Source: Chryseobacterium indoltheticum
GTDB taxonomy: Bacteria; Bacteroidota; Bacteroidia; Flavobacteriales; Weeksellaceae
Assembly (NCBI RefSeq): GCF_003815915.1
Contig: NZ_CP033929.1
Location: 4,030,001 to 4,094,000, forward strand
Length of the DNA: 64,000 nucleotides
Reading direction: 5' to 3'
Translations under genes and position numbers: made by a program
In this document: positions 1 through 8,178 of the stretch, one piece after another
How positions within the stretch are numbered: position 1 is the stretch's first letter
Layout of the letters: each line of letters begins with the position of its first letter
The notes under the pieces: model-generated
What the model was told of the DNA's origin: nothing
Database searches by the model: none
Seen by the model: only the letters and a program-made list of their open reading frames with translations

Positions 1-18
1 CAACTGAGCTATGGAGGC
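1..18 (-). tRNA. tRNA, 5' part only (probably tRNA-Thr)
   Basis: The first 18 bases, read on the minus strand, are the 5' acceptor strand and D-stem start of a tRNA (GCCTCCATAGCTCAGTTG). They are identical to the 5' end of the complete tRNA-Thr at 372-445. The rest, including the anticodon, lies outside the window. By analogy with thrU-tyrU-glyT-thrT-tufB in E. coli, tRNA-Thr(GGT) followed by tuf is expected here; that identity is inference. Confidence 0.7.
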
Positions 19-110
19 AATTTAATAAAAACTGAAAGCTTTCAGAGAAACTCTACTCTGTGCTGCATCAGCAGTTAAAAAAAATCACGCCTAATGCGGT
101 GTGAAATTTG

Positions 111-183
111 AGCGAAAGACGAGGGTCGAACTCGCGACATTCAGCTTGGAAGGCTGACGCTCTACCAACTGAGCTACTTTCGC
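111..183 (-). tRNA. tRNA-Gly (anticodon TCC)
   Basis: A 73-nt tRNA on the minus strand. The acceptor arms GCGAAAG and CTTTCGC pair fully. The anticodon arm is TCAGC-CTTCCAA-GCTGA, giving anticodon TCC, and the T arm carries GTTCGA. CCA is not encoded. It is the third member of the Thr-Tyr-Gly-(Thr) tRNA run that precedes tuf in many bacteria. Confidence 0.96.
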
Positions 184-270
184 AATTTTGTTTCCAAAAC
201 TATTGGTTAACGGTCTGCAAATCTAGAAAAATTCTTTTAAACCTGCAAGACTTTTTTTTAATATAAAATG

Positions 271-351
271 TGGGGAGAGCAGGATTCGAACCTACGAAGC
301 CGAAGCAACTGAGTTACAGTCAGTCCCATTTAGCCACTCTGGAATCTCCCC
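271..351 (-). tRNA. tRNA-Tyr (anticodon GTA)
   Basis: An 81-nt class II tRNA on the minus strand with a long variable arm. The acceptor is GGGGAGA/TCTCCCC, the anticodon arm is ACTGA-CTGTAAC-TCAGT (anticodon GTA), and the T loop contains GGTTCGAATCC. It is the second tRNA of the cluster. Confidence 0.96.
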
Positions 352-371
352 AGATATTTTATATTAAATTG

Positions 372-445
372 AGCCTCCAGAGGGACTCGAACCCACGACC
401 TGCTGATTACAAATCAGCTGCTCTAGCCAACTGAGCTATGGAGGC
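372..445 (-). tRNA. tRNA-Thr (anticodon TGT)
   Basis: A 74-nt tRNA on the minus strand. The acceptor is GCCTCCA/TGGAGGC, and the anticodon arm GCTGA-TTTGTAA-TCAGC gives anticodon TGT (threonine). It is the first tRNA of the cluster, about 40 nt downstream of the promoter at 491-522. Confidence 0.96.
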
Positions 446-490
446 AAAATTAAAAAGATTTCAAAAGATCGATGTTCCTTTTTGCGAGTG

Positions 491-522
491 CAAATATAGA
501 ACAGATTTTTTGAAATCTCAAA
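491..522 (-). promoter_or_regulatory. promoter of the tRNA(-tuf) operon
   Basis: On the minus strand, TTTG (522-519), a 20-bp spacer and TATATTTG (498-491) match the Bacteroidetes sigma-A promoter form TTTG-N19-22-TAnnTTTG. Transcription would start near 484, some 40 nt before tRNA-Thr. It lies downstream of the hpf stop, so it separates the tRNA operon from rpsU-xerC-hpf. Confidence 0.75.
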
Positions 523-552
523 CTTTTTATTAAAGTTTTTTTACTTTTTTTA

Positions 553-843
553 TTAAGCTAATTCTTTTTTCTTGATTAACAGTTTCTTAGCAGTTTCAAC
601 ACATAGATCTAAACTTTCTTCAAAGCTTGCAGATGTCTTTTTTACAACGATATCGTCACCTGGAACTACCAAAATCAATTCGGTGGTTTTATTTGCTTTA
701 TCTGAATTGTTTTCAACTTTTAGGAAGACTTTGCATTCCTGAAGTTTGTCATAAAACGTACCTAGTTTACTTACTTTCTTGTCTACATGTGACTCTAGTG
801 GTTCGTGTGGAGTTAAGCCGATTGCTTGTACTGAAATCTTCAT
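553..843 (-). CDS. hpf: ribosome hibernation promoting factor, short form (HPF/RaiA family)
   Basis: This 96-residue protein belongs to the sigma-54 modulation/S30EA ribosomal family. Members bind the 30S decoding region in stationary phase and help form inactive 100S ribosomes. The start MKISVQAIGLTPHEPLESHV, the mixed beta-alpha pattern and the Lys-rich C-terminal helix (KKLLIKKKE) fit; the extra C-terminal dimerisation domain of long HPF is absent. Its ATG (843-841) overlaps the xerC TGA stop as ATGA, so translation is probably coupled. The order rpsU-xerC-hpf-tRNA cluster is common in flavobacteria. Confidence 0.92.
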   Translation of the reverse strand: MKISVQAIGLTPHEPLESHVDKKVSKLGTFYDKLQECKVFLKVENNSDKANKTTELILVVPGDDIVVKKTSASFEESLDLCVETAKKLLIKKKELA

Positions 844-1727
844 AATTCTTCTTTTTTAATTGCTCTTGGATGAGACTGATTAAACACTTTTTTCAACTGT
901 TCAATATTGGCATTAGTGTACACTTGTGTGCTTGCAAGACTAGAATGACCCAATATTTTTTTAACTTTTGATATCTCTGCCCCATTGTCTAAAACATGCG
1001 TCGCGAAGCTGTGTCTTAAAATATGAGGACTTCTTTTTTGCTTAGAAGTAACAAGACTAAGGTACTTATTAACTACTACATAGACAAATTTTTCCGTTAG
1101 TTTTTTTCCCTTTTTATTGATAAAAAAATAAGATTTAAATTCCTCTTGTGGTTTCCGTATCTTAAGATAGTCTTTAAGCAAAGAACTCAAACTTTCAGAA
1201 ATGGGTATATATCTTTCTTTATTACCTTTTCCTACGATTTTCAGTTGGTTTTCTTCTAAGTTTACACTTTCAAATATTAAGCCACAAAGTTCAGATTTTC
1301 GAATTCCTGTCTGATATAGAATTTCGACAATAGATTTCTCAAGCAAATCTTCGACTTCAGAAAAAATTTCATTTTGCAAAACTCCCATTTCATCCTGCGA
1401 GAGCGGAATTTGTTTTTCAGGATAAAATTTTAGTGATGATACCGTTTCGACCGGAGAAACTTTAATTTCACCCAGTTTTAGAAGAAATAAATAAAAACTA
1501 CGAAGCGTAGAAAGCTTCCGGTTAACCGTTCTCTTTGAGATCCCGTTTTCACTCAGTTCAACGATAAAATTTCTGATTACTTTTTTATCAGCATTCAGAA
1601 GATTCTCGGAAGATTCGGTTTTAAGATAAAAAGAATAAAAATCGTCAAGATCACGACGATAACTTGTAATGGTATGAGGCGAATACCTCTTTTCGAACTG
1701 CAAATAATCCAAAAATTTATCTCGCAT
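840..1727 (-). CDS. xerC: tyrosine recombinase XerC/XerD family
   Basis: A 295-residue site-specific tyrosine recombinase, expected to resolve chromosome dimers at dif. The N-terminal SAM-like core-binding domain starts at MRDKFLDYLQFEKRYSPHT. The catalytic domain shows the Arg box (TGIRKSELCG), a Lys hairpin (VGKGNKERYIP), HILRHSFATH, LGHSSLASTQ and the nucleophile Tyr in QVYT. An upstream in-frame ATG at 1763 would add 12 residues, but that stretch is part of the rpsU terminator hairpin (1747-1788), so 1727 is preferred. XerC versus XerD cannot be settled here. Confidence 0.92.
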   Translation of the reverse strand: MRDKFLDYLQFEKRYSPHTITSYRRDLDDFYSFYLKTESSENLLNADKKVIRNFIVELSENGISKRTVNRKLSTLRSFYLFLLKLGEIKVSPVETVSSLKFYPEKQIPLSQDEMGVLQNEIFSEVEDLLEKSIVEILYQTGIRKSELCGLIFESVNLEENQLKIVGKGNKERYIPISESLSSLLKDYLKIRKPQEEFKSYFFINKKGKKLTEKFVYVVVNKYLSLVTSKQKRSPHILRHSFATHVLDNGAEISKVKKILGHSSLASTQVYTNANIEQLKKVFNQSHPRAIKKEEL

Positions 1728-1746
1728 TGTTGTAAAGTATAAAACG

Positions 1747-1788
1747 AAAAAATCACTTCTCAAATATAACTATTTAAGAAGTGATTTA
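1747..1788 (-). terminator. rho-independent terminator after rpsU
   Basis: Arms AAATCACTTCT and AGAAGTGATTT (1750-1760 and 1777-1787) form an 11-bp stem around a 16-nt loop that can itself pair. On the minus strand it is followed by a T6 run (1752-1747). It lies between rpsU and xerC, so xerC-hpf expression would need read-through or another promoter. Confidence 0.75.
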
Positions 1789-1809
1789 GTATGTGTTTAA
1801 GAAAATTTC

Positions 1810-2007
1810 TTAAGCTTGCTCTTCCTTGCTTAATCCTCTTTGCTTATAAGCCGCTTTTAATCTAGCTTGTCTAAGAGTTACAGAAGGCTTGATAAACGCT
1901 TGTCTAGATCTTAATTGACGAACTGTACCCGTTTTATCAAATTTTCTTTTATATTTTTTAAGTGCTCTGTCGATAGACTCTCCGTCTTTTACTGGAATTA
2001 TTAACAT
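1810..2007 (-). CDS. rpsU: 30S ribosomal protein S21
   Basis: A 65-residue basic protein of the bS21 family, a late-assembling small-subunit protein close to the anti-Shine-Dalgarno end of 16S rRNA. It starts MLIIPVKDGESIDRALKKYK and has the typical central motif FDKTGTVRQLRSRQAFIKPS. A strong promoter lies just upstream (2031-2061) and a hairpin terminator follows. Confidence 0.97.
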   Translation of the reverse strand: MLIIPVKDGESIDRALKKYKRKFDKTGTVRQLRSRQAFIKPSVTLRQARLKAAYKQRGLSKEEQA

Positions 2008-2030
2008 ATATTACATCTCATTTTGGATTG

Positions 2031-2061
2031 CAAAACTAAAGGTTTTTTATGAAACTACAAA
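2031..2061 (-). promoter_or_regulatory. promoter of rpsU
   Basis: On the minus strand, TTTG (2061-2058), a 19-bp spacer and TAGTTTTG (2038-2031) match the Bacteroidetes consensus exactly. The start of transcription would be near 2024, about 17 nt before the rpsU ATG. Confidence 0.8.
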
Positions 2062-2081
2062 ACTTTAAGATTAAAAAAACA

Positions 2082-2130
2082 AAAACACCTATTGTATATT
2101 ATTTATTTCATTTAAAAAATAAGGTGTTTT
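2082..2130. terminator. terminator-like hairpin between divergent rpsU and the 2378 gene
   Basis: Arms AAAACACCT (2082-2090) and AGGTGTTTT (2122-2130) are perfect complements around a 31-nt AT-rich loop, with T-runs on either strand. No gene ends here, so it is an orphan hairpin in the 370-bp region between rpsU and the large surface gene. The rest of that region is AT-rich; a possible plus-strand -7 box TAAATTTG lies at 2208-2215 without a clear -33 partner. Confidence 0.4.
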
Positions 2131-2377
2131 ACACATTTATTAATCTTAATAACTAATAAAAAAATGCAATTTTATTAAAAAAAAGACCTTAATTAACATT
2201 ATTTATATAAATTTGTAACTAATCCAAACAAAACACAATGATGAATAGCTATTTACTCTATCCTGTCGACTCTTACGGCAATTAAAAAAATCACACCAAA
2301 ATCACTTTAAAAACTCTTTATTTAACGATATTGAGTTATTGATGGCTTAATAAAAAAACACTCTAAATTTTTTAGAT

Positions 2378-5300
2378 ATGATAAAAAAATTACTCTTTTC
2401 TTTATTATTGGTTTTCCATATTTCAGTTTTTGCTCAGGAAGACTGTATCTCTGCGATCACCGTTTGTGGAAATTCAAACATCAACTATACTCCTTCAGGA
2501 ATAGGAAATATTAATGAAACACTTGGCGGATGCCTTTCTTTTGAAAATCATTCCGTATGGTACAAATTTACTATTGCGACAAGCGGAACTTTAACTTTCG
2601 ATCTTGTACCAACCGGACCTGTTGATTATGACTGGGCACTTTACGGGCCTAATGTTACCTGTTCTAACAGGGGTACACCAATAAGATGTAATGCTTCGGG
2701 AAATTTCACCAATACCGGGATGAATACGACCAATACCAACACTTCATCAGGAGCCGGAAATACCAATCCTTACTGTAAATACATGGATGTTGTCGCTGGC
2801 CAAACCTATTATTTATATATTGACAACTGGTCATCAACTGTATTTACTTTTAATTTAACATGGGGAGGAACAGCAACGTTTGTATCTCCTTTTACTAATG
2901 TCACAACTGCTCCGAATCCCTTTATTCCACCAGGAACGGCAGGACCAAACGCAAACTCACCAAGAGAAATTGGAATTTGTGGAAATACCGCAACTTTTAA
3001 CTTTAGTACTCTATCTGCAGGAATTTTAAATGGAAATCCCAATTTCACAGTAAATTATTATAATACCGCAAACAATGCTGCAACAGGAACAAATCCTATA
3101 ACCACCCCAACCACAGTAAATACAACAGCAACTTATTACTACAGTATTAGTTATCAAGATCCTAACAACCCAACAAGTACAGCAAGCTCCTGCAAACAAA
3201 CCAATGCTGTTGTTTTTAAAGACAAGAGTTTAACCGCTTCAATATCCTCACCCACAACAAAACTTTGTCCGGCAGGAAGTATTGTTCTAACCTCTAACAA
3301 TGCTACAGGAAACACATGGTCAACAGGAGAAACTACACCATCCATCACAGTAACAACTCCCGGTACTTACACTTTAACAAGCACAAATGGAATCTGCACT
3401 AGCCCACAAGCTTCAATAATTATCACTCAAGACACCGACGCAAATCCGCAGATTACCGGTAATTTAACTTTATGTGATGCAAGCTCCACTACTCTTACTG
3501 CTACATCAACCGGCACAGGAAATACATATCTATGGTCAACGGGAGCCACAACAGCTGCCATCAACGTGACAGCTCCAGGAACTTACACCGTAACTGTAAA
3601 AACTTTAGCAAATTGCCAATACACGAAATCTGCAACGGTTACACAAGGCGTTGTTCCAATAGCTCAAAATGCAACATTAGCAAGTTGTTCCAATACAACC
3701 ACTGCGGTTTTTAATTTAACTACTGCAGAACCAAATATCAGTACAACTCCAGGAGTAACGTTCGACTATTATGTAAATCAGGCAGATGCTATTGCCGGAA
3801 ATACAAGCACAATAGCTACCCCAACAACTTTTACTTCAGGAAATGCTACAATTTATGTGAGAGTAAAATCGACAACGTGTGCAAAAGTCATTACACTGCA
3901 ATTAAATGTTACCCAACTTTCTGCTCCGACAATTACAAGCTCATCTTCCACAATATGCTTTGGAGGAAATGTAACATTAACGTCCAGCGCAGTAACAGGA
4001 AACACATGGTCAAACGGTGCTACAACACAAACCATCACCGTAACAACTGGCGGAACTTATTCAGTAGTTGTTTCTAATGGAATTTGTACAAGCACACCTA
4101 CTTCAGTCACTTTAACAACGGAAGCTGATCCCAACCTTCAAATTTCAGGCAATCTGATTACTTGCGGATCTCCCTCTAACTTAACCGCAACTTCTAATGG
4201 AACAGGAAACACTTATGTATGGTCAACCGGAGCTACAGGAAATATAATTTCAGTTTCTACACCCGGAACATACACTGTAACTGTAACAACTGCTACAAAC
4301 TGTCAGTATACAAAATCTGTAACAGTTACTCAAGGAGCAGTTCCAGTAACGCAAAACACATCTTTAAGTTTATGTTCCAACTCAAATACAGGAACATTTA
4401 ATTTAGTTTCAGCTCAACCAAACATAAGCACCACTCCCGGAGTTACCTTTAGTTATTACCAGAATCAAGCTGATGCTTTAGCAGAAAACGGCAACACGAT
4501 TCCGGTTCCGACAACTTATAACTCCGGAAATACAACTATTTATGTTTTAGTTAAAACCGGTTCTTGTTCTAGAATTGCAGAATTACAGTTAATTGTTAAT
4601 TTAAAACCAATTCCTACAATTACAAGTTCATCTAATATAATTTGTAATAACACTCCTGTTACTTTAACATCAAATTTTGCAACAGGAAATACCTGGTCAA
4701 ATGGCGCAACAACACAAACAATAACCATCACTACGCCTGGAACATATACTTTAATTCATAATAATGGAACGTGCACAAGTGAACCCGTTTCAATAAATAT
4801 TGTTCAGGGAACAGACCCTAATGTTCAAATTTCTGGAACATTAAATTTCTGCGAAGGCACTTCAACAACATTAACAGCGACAGCAAACGGAGCAGGAAAC
4901 ACATTTTTATGGTCAAACGGAACAACCACAGCAACAGCAACAATAAATACTCCGGGAATTCATACCGTAACAGTGACAACTCCAGACGGTTGTCAATACA
5001 CAAAATCTGTAACAACAATTATGGATCCTGCAATTTTGGTTACTATTAATACGCCAGGAGAAATAAACTGCATCAATACACAGATCACTTTAAATGCAAC
5101 ACTTTCTACTTTTCAACCCGGAGCTACATTTTTATGGACAGCAACCGGAGGTGGAAATATTGTTTCAGGAGCAAATACACTAACTCCAATTGTAAATAAT
5201 GCAGGAACCTATACTTTAACCATTACGAGCGCAACTGTAAATGGATGTACAAAACAAGCTTCTGTAAATGTTATTAAAAACACCACTCCTCCGGTAATAA

Positions 5301-6205
5301 ATATTTCAGCAATCAAAGCAACAATTTGTAAAGGTGAATCTACTACTCTTACCGCAATTGGAGCAAATACTTACACATGGACAGGAATAGCAGGCAACGG
5401 CAACACGCAAACTGTTTCACCAACCACCACCACAACCTACACCGTAACCGGAATAGGAGCAAATGGGTGTGCAGCAGCAAATCCAGCAACAATTACCATT
5501 ACTGTAGTGCCGGAAATCGTTTCAACATTACACAGTATTGAAATTTGCAAAGGCGACAAAGGAGTTTTGGACGCAGGAGCCGGACCTAACTACACCTACA
5601 TCTGGAACACAGGAGCAACAACACAAACAATAAATACAACAACAGCCGGAAATTATACAGTTACCATCAACAATGGAGTTTGTTCAAAAACTTTCAACGC
5701 AACCGTAGGATATATTGTAATTCCAGAAATTACAGAAATCACATACTATAACAATCTATTAACAATAATTATTAAAAACACCGGAACTTTACCCGTAGAA
5801 TACTCGATAGACAATGGTATCACGTGGCAAAATTCAAATGTATTCAGTGTAATGAAAAACACTCAATATTCTATAAAGGTAAAATACCAAGGTGCAACGT
5901 GTGAAACTTCAGCTGAATATTACACGTTCTTTATGGCAAATGTCATTACACCAAATAGTGATGGTAAAAATGATGTTATCGATTTTAGCGAAATTAGCAA
6001 ATATGGAAATTTTGAAGGAGGTATTTTTGACCGATATGGAAAAACAATATTCAAAGCATCACCCAAAACACCGATTTGGGACGGCAAATATATTGGCAGA
6101 CCTTTACCTACAGGAACATACTGGTATAAATTAAGTTGGGAAGATAGAGTTACCCAAAAACCAGTACAAATATCTGGCTGGATTATGTTAAAAAACAGAG
6201 ATTAA
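2378..6205 (+). CDS. large secreted repeat protein with T9SS type B (gliding-motility type) sorting domain
   Basis: A 1275-residue surface or secreted protein. Residues 1-20 are a signal peptide (MIKKLLFSLLLVFHISVFAQ). Most of the body is Thr/Asn/Gly-rich Ig-like units with the recurring pattern TGNTWS(T/N)GATT...PGTYT. A long unit of about 229-230 residues begins at Q358, again at Q588 and partly at Q817. The end (about 1185-1275: NVITPNSDGKNDVIDF...GIFDRYG...WDGKYIGRPLPTGTYWY) is the CHU_C/gliding-motility-associated C-terminal domain, a type B signal for T9SS. It is expected to be an adhesin or matrix component; ligand unknown. It is monocistronic, with a terminator at 6239-6268. Confidence 0.9.
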   Translation: MIKKLLFSLLLVFHISVFAQEDCISAITVCGNSNINYTPSGIGNINETLGGCLSFENHSVWYKFTIATSGTLTFDLVPTGPVDYDWALYGPNVTCSNRGTPIRCNASGNFTNTGMNTTNTNTSSGAGNTNPYCKYMDVVAGQTYYLYIDNWSSTVFTFNLTWGGTATFVSPFTNVTTAPNPFIPPGTAGPNANSPREIGICGNTATFNFSTLSAGILNGNPNFTVNYYNTANNAATGTNPITTPTTVNTTATYYYSISYQDPNNPTSTASSCKQTNAVVFKDKSLTASISSPTTKLCPAGSIVLTSNNATGNTWSTGETTPSITVTTPGTYTLTSTNGICTSPQASIIITQDTDANPQITGNLTLCDASSTTLTATSTGTGNTYLWSTGATTAAINVTAPGTYTVTVKTLANCQYTKSATVTQGVVPIAQNATLASCSNTTTAVFNLTTAEPNISTTPGVTFDYYVNQADAIAGNTSTIATPTTFTSGNATIYVRVKSTTCAKVITLQLNVTQLSAPTITSSSSTICFGGNVTLTSSAVTGNTWSNGATTQTITVTTGGTYSVVVSNGICTSTPTSVTLTTEADPNLQISGNLITCGSPSNLTATSNGTGNTYVWSTGATGNIISVSTPGTYTVTVTTATNCQYTKSVTVTQGAVPVTQNTSLSLCSNSNTGTFNLVSAQPNISTTPGVTFSYYQNQADALAENGNTIPVPTTYNSGNTTIYVLVKTGSCSRIAELQLIVNLKPIPTITSSSNIICNNTPVTLTSNFATGNTWSNGATTQTITITTPGTYTLIHNNGTCTSEPVSINIVQGTDPNVQISGTLNFCEGTSTTLTATANGAGNTFLWSNGTTTATATINTPGIHTVTVTTPDGCQYTKSVTTIMDPAILVTINTPGEINCINTQITLNATLSTFQPGATFLWTATGGGNIVSGANTLTPIVNNAGTYTLTITSATVNGCTKQASVNVIKNTTPPVINISAIKATICKGESTTLTAIGANTYTWTGIAGNGNTQTVSPTTTTTYTVTGIGANGCAAANPATITITVVPEIVSTLHSIEICKGDKGVLDAGAGPNYTYIWNTGATTQTINTTTAGNYTVTINNGVCSKTFNATVGYIVIPEITEITYYNNLLTIIIKNTGTLPVEYSIDNGITWQNSNVFSVMKNTQYSIKVKYQGATCETSAEYYTFFMANVITPNSDGKNDVIDFSEISKYGNFEGGIFDRYGKTIFKASPKTPIWDGKYIGRPLPTGTYWYKLSWEDRVTQKPVQISGWIMLKNRD

Positions 6206-6238
6206 TGTTCGGTTTAGGATAAAATTTAATTTGAATAT

Positions 6239-6268
6239 AAGTGTCGGAATTATTTTCGGCACTTTTTT
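6239..6268 (+). terminator. terminator after the 2378-6205 gene
   Basis: Arms AGTGTCG (6240-6246) and CGGCACT (6257-6263), one G-T wobble, followed by a T6 run. It lies 34 bp after the stop codon. Confidence 0.75.
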
Positions 6269-6304
6269 GTTGTTCCTGAATAAGACTTCAAAGACTGATG
6301 GGAA

Positions 6305-6540
6305 TTTTATATTTTAAAATATCCCGCAGATTTTGCAGATGGCGCAGATTTTTTTTGATTTATTCTGTAATAATAATGAATATGTCTTAAAATAATCTAT
6401 ACCACACTTTGTAGATGCTGCCAAGTATTTAAATTACATACTAATAACCCTAGCCCCGATTGCAATGAAAATCCCGCAATGGAGCGGCGGAACGAAGTGG
6501 AGCCGCGTAATGAGGAATTGTAATGAAAAGCGGGATAAAG
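6305..6540. repeat. structured intergenic repeat region upstream of tmRNA
   Basis: This gene-free stretch holds two repeat-like elements. At 6322-6352 short units (CGCAGATT, TGCAGATGG, CGCAGATT) recur. At about 6450-6540, ATCCCGC (6471-6477) and GCGGGAT (6529-6535) are inverted, an inner GCGGC/GCCGC pair brackets a loop, and AATGAAAA appears twice. Such GC-rich islands are characteristic of dispersed intergenic repeats in Chryseobacterium; dispersal in this genome is inference. No ORF is supported. Confidence 0.45.
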
Positions 6541-6604
6541 CTCCAAATAATAAGTTTAATTAAAAAAGCTTTCATCAATATTAATGGAATTTAAACAAAA
6601 ACCG

Positions 6605-6612
6605 TATCTTTG
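6605..6612 (+). promoter_or_regulatory. -7 element of the ssrA promoter
   Basis: TATCTTTG matches TAnnTTTG exactly and lies 17 bp before the mature tmRNA 5' end, leaving a short leader for RNase P to remove. The -33 element is not clear. Confidence 0.65.
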
Positions 6613-6628
6613 CATTCACTTTAAACAT

Positions 6629-7027
6629 GGGGTTGACTGGTTTCGACAGCAAGACCAATGGGTAAGTAAGCATGCAGAGAACCGTAGCGCGATCTCTTAA
6701 ATCCCTTGCTACAAAATTTTAACTGGCAACGAAGAGTTCGCTCTTGCAGCTTAATATCGAAGTATAGTAGATCAAGCGTTTTCCCGAAGATTTCAGTAGG
6801 GAAGCAAGATATTCCACAAATGCTCTGTTCTGCGGCGTTTGATTCTGGGATATAGTAATGCGGAAATAAGGTTTTAGACACTTCGGCTAAAACTCGAAAA
6901 CCTTAGAAGATAAGCTGGTAGTTGGGCGTCTGCTCTCTGCCTCCAGTCGAAAATCAATAGTAGAATAAGCATGTAGAAATCTTATGTATTGCTTGTTTGG
7001 ACGAGGGTTCGAATCCCTCCAACTCCA
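6629..7027 (+). ncRNA. ssrA: transfer-messenger RNA (tmRNA)
   Basis: About 399 nt. The tRNA-like ends pair as GGGGTTG and CAACTCC with the G3-U wobble that specifies alanylation, followed by discriminator A at 7027; CCA is not encoded. The conserved 5' GGTTTCGACAG and 3' GGTTCGAATCC T arm are present. The tag frame starts at resume codon GGC (6725-6727) and reads GNEEFALAA, ending at TAA (6752-6754); with the charged Ala the tag is AGNEEFALAA. It rescues stalled ribosomes and marks products for proteolysis. Its own -7 box and terminator make it a single-gene unit. Confidence 0.97.
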
Positions 7028-7036
7028 CTTGAATAC

Positions 7037-7072
7037 AAAAAAACAGGAACCTTAAAAAGTTCCTGTTTTTTT
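7037..7072. terminator. bidirectional terminator after ssrA
   Basis: ACAGGAAC (7043-7050) and GTTCCTGT (7059-7066) pair perfectly around an 8-nt loop. A-rich and T-rich flanks let it serve both ssrA and the minus-strand gene ending at 7097. Confidence 0.85.
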
Positions 7073-7096
7073 GTTATATATTTCAAAAATTCAAAT

Positions 7097-7591
7097 CTAA
7101 ATCTTTAATCCAATCTTTTTCAAGGCTGTTGTTGAAAGAAATACAGTATCAAAAGCCAGAAGAGATTCTATAGTAACGTAATGTTGAAATTTACCTTCAA
7201 CCTTATTGAAAGACAATTCAATAGCATTATTATAAGCAGCCACGATTCTAACAACTGAAAAACCATTGTACGCAACCTTAAAATCATCAAATAGACATTT
7301 ACTCTCTGCTTTATTATAATATTTATATTCGTCAAGCATCGAAGGAGAACCATTCTCATCCAATATCTTATTGTGAGAAAGAGATTTCCAATCAGAATAA
7401 TTTTTAGGCTCCTTCAAAACAGTACCAAACTGATCTGTTGGCACAAACATTTCCAAGGACAGAGGCATTTTCAGAAATTTAGCATAATTATTCATCACCT
7501 TAAGGGTATGAAGATCTGCATATCCTTCATGCGAATAGTATTCTATTACAAAATCTGTCATCGGAAGCAGCATATGAGAAGCAATTGGCAT
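7097..7591 (-). CDS. hypothetical protein
   Basis: A 164-residue protein I do not recognise. It has no signal peptide or membrane segment and has mixed alpha/beta character. It is rich in Tyr and Phe (EYYSHEGYADLH, EYKYYNK) and ends with hydrophobic residues. It is a single gene between the ssrA terminator and a -7 box at 7611-7618, and is likely cytoplasmic. A shorter start at the internal Met pair (MLLPM, residues 7-11) is possible. Confidence 0.65.
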   Translation of the reverse strand: MPIASHMLLPMTDFVIEYYSHEGYADLHTLKVMNNYAKFLKMPLSLEMFVPTDQFGTVLKEPKNYSDWKSLSHNKILDENGSPSMLDEYKYYNKAESKCLFDDFKVAYNGFSVVRIVAAYNNAIELSFNKVEGKFQHYVTIESLLAFDTVFLSTTALKKIGLKI

Positions 7592-7610
7592 TGATATTTA
7601 TTTTAAAACG

Positions 7611-7618
7611 CAAATATA
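7611..7618 (-). promoter_or_regulatory. -7 element for the 7097-7591 gene
   Basis: TATATTTG on the minus strand, 20 bp upstream of the start codon; there is no convincing -33 box. The remaining divergent region up to 7868 is plain AT-rich DNA in which I see nothing else. Confidence 0.5.
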
Positions 7619-7868
7619 AAATATAGAACAAATGCTTTCGAATAAGAAAGCTATTTTAAAATCAATCAAAATAACAATAATTTATTTACAAGTAAATCAC
7701 CTATAATATAGCGTTACTACAAGCGAGATCAGAGATAATTTTAAAACTCTGCAAAAACATAAAAACTATAAAACCCTGATTACGAAAAGACTACCAAAAA
7801 ATGCAATAAATAATCATTACTCCACCGACAAAAAAGGTTAAAAAAATGTTTTATCGTAAAGAATTTTA

Positions 7869-7876
7869 TATATTTG
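7869..7876 (+). promoter_or_regulatory. -7 element of the acpP operon
   Basis: TATATTTG lies 31 bp before the acpP ATG. The upstream element is weak (ATGTT in place of TTTG). It would drive acpP-fabF and perhaps rnc, IPExxxVDY and pyk, since no terminator is seen before 12107. Confidence 0.6.
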
Positions 7877-7907
7877 CACCATCTAACAATAAAAAAAATA
7901 ATTTACT

Positions 7908-8147
7908 ATGTCAGACATTGCATCAAGAGTAAAAGCTATCATCGCTGATAAGCTTGACGTTGAAGAAACAGAAGTAACTCCTGAGGCTAGCTTCACAAAT
8001 GATTTAGGAGCAGACTCACTAGATACAGTTGAGTTAATCATGGAATTTGAAAAAGAATTTAACATTCAAATCCCTGATGACCAAGCTGAAAAAATTACTA
8101 CTGTAGGGCACGCTATCGCTTATATAGAAGAAGTAGTAAATAAATAA
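7908..8147 (+). CDS. acpP: acyl carrier protein
   Basis: A 79-residue acidic carrier of acyl chains in type II fatty acid synthesis. The phosphopantetheine attachment Ser37 lies in [10 protein letters not shown]. The four-helix pattern and length are typical. It is followed 31 bp later by fabF, the usual partner. Confidence 0.98.
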   Translation: MSDIASRVKAIIADKLDVEETEVTPEASFTNDLGADSLDTVELIMEFEKEFNIQIPDDQAEKITTVGHAIAYIEEVVNK

Positions 8148-8178
8148 TATTCTTCAACAAAGGAAATTTACAAAGTTT

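Noticed and set aside
1728..1763. Longer xerC start at 1763
   Set aside because: The extra codons overlap the rpsU terminator hairpin and do not resemble Xer N-termini.
4540..5018. Minus-strand frames within the T9SS type B gene
   Set aside because: They mirror the Thr/Asn repeat codons of the plus strand and repeat with the same period.
6621..6881. 86-codon minus-strand frame across ssrA
   Set aside because: It lies fully in the tmRNA gene and has no protein-like features.
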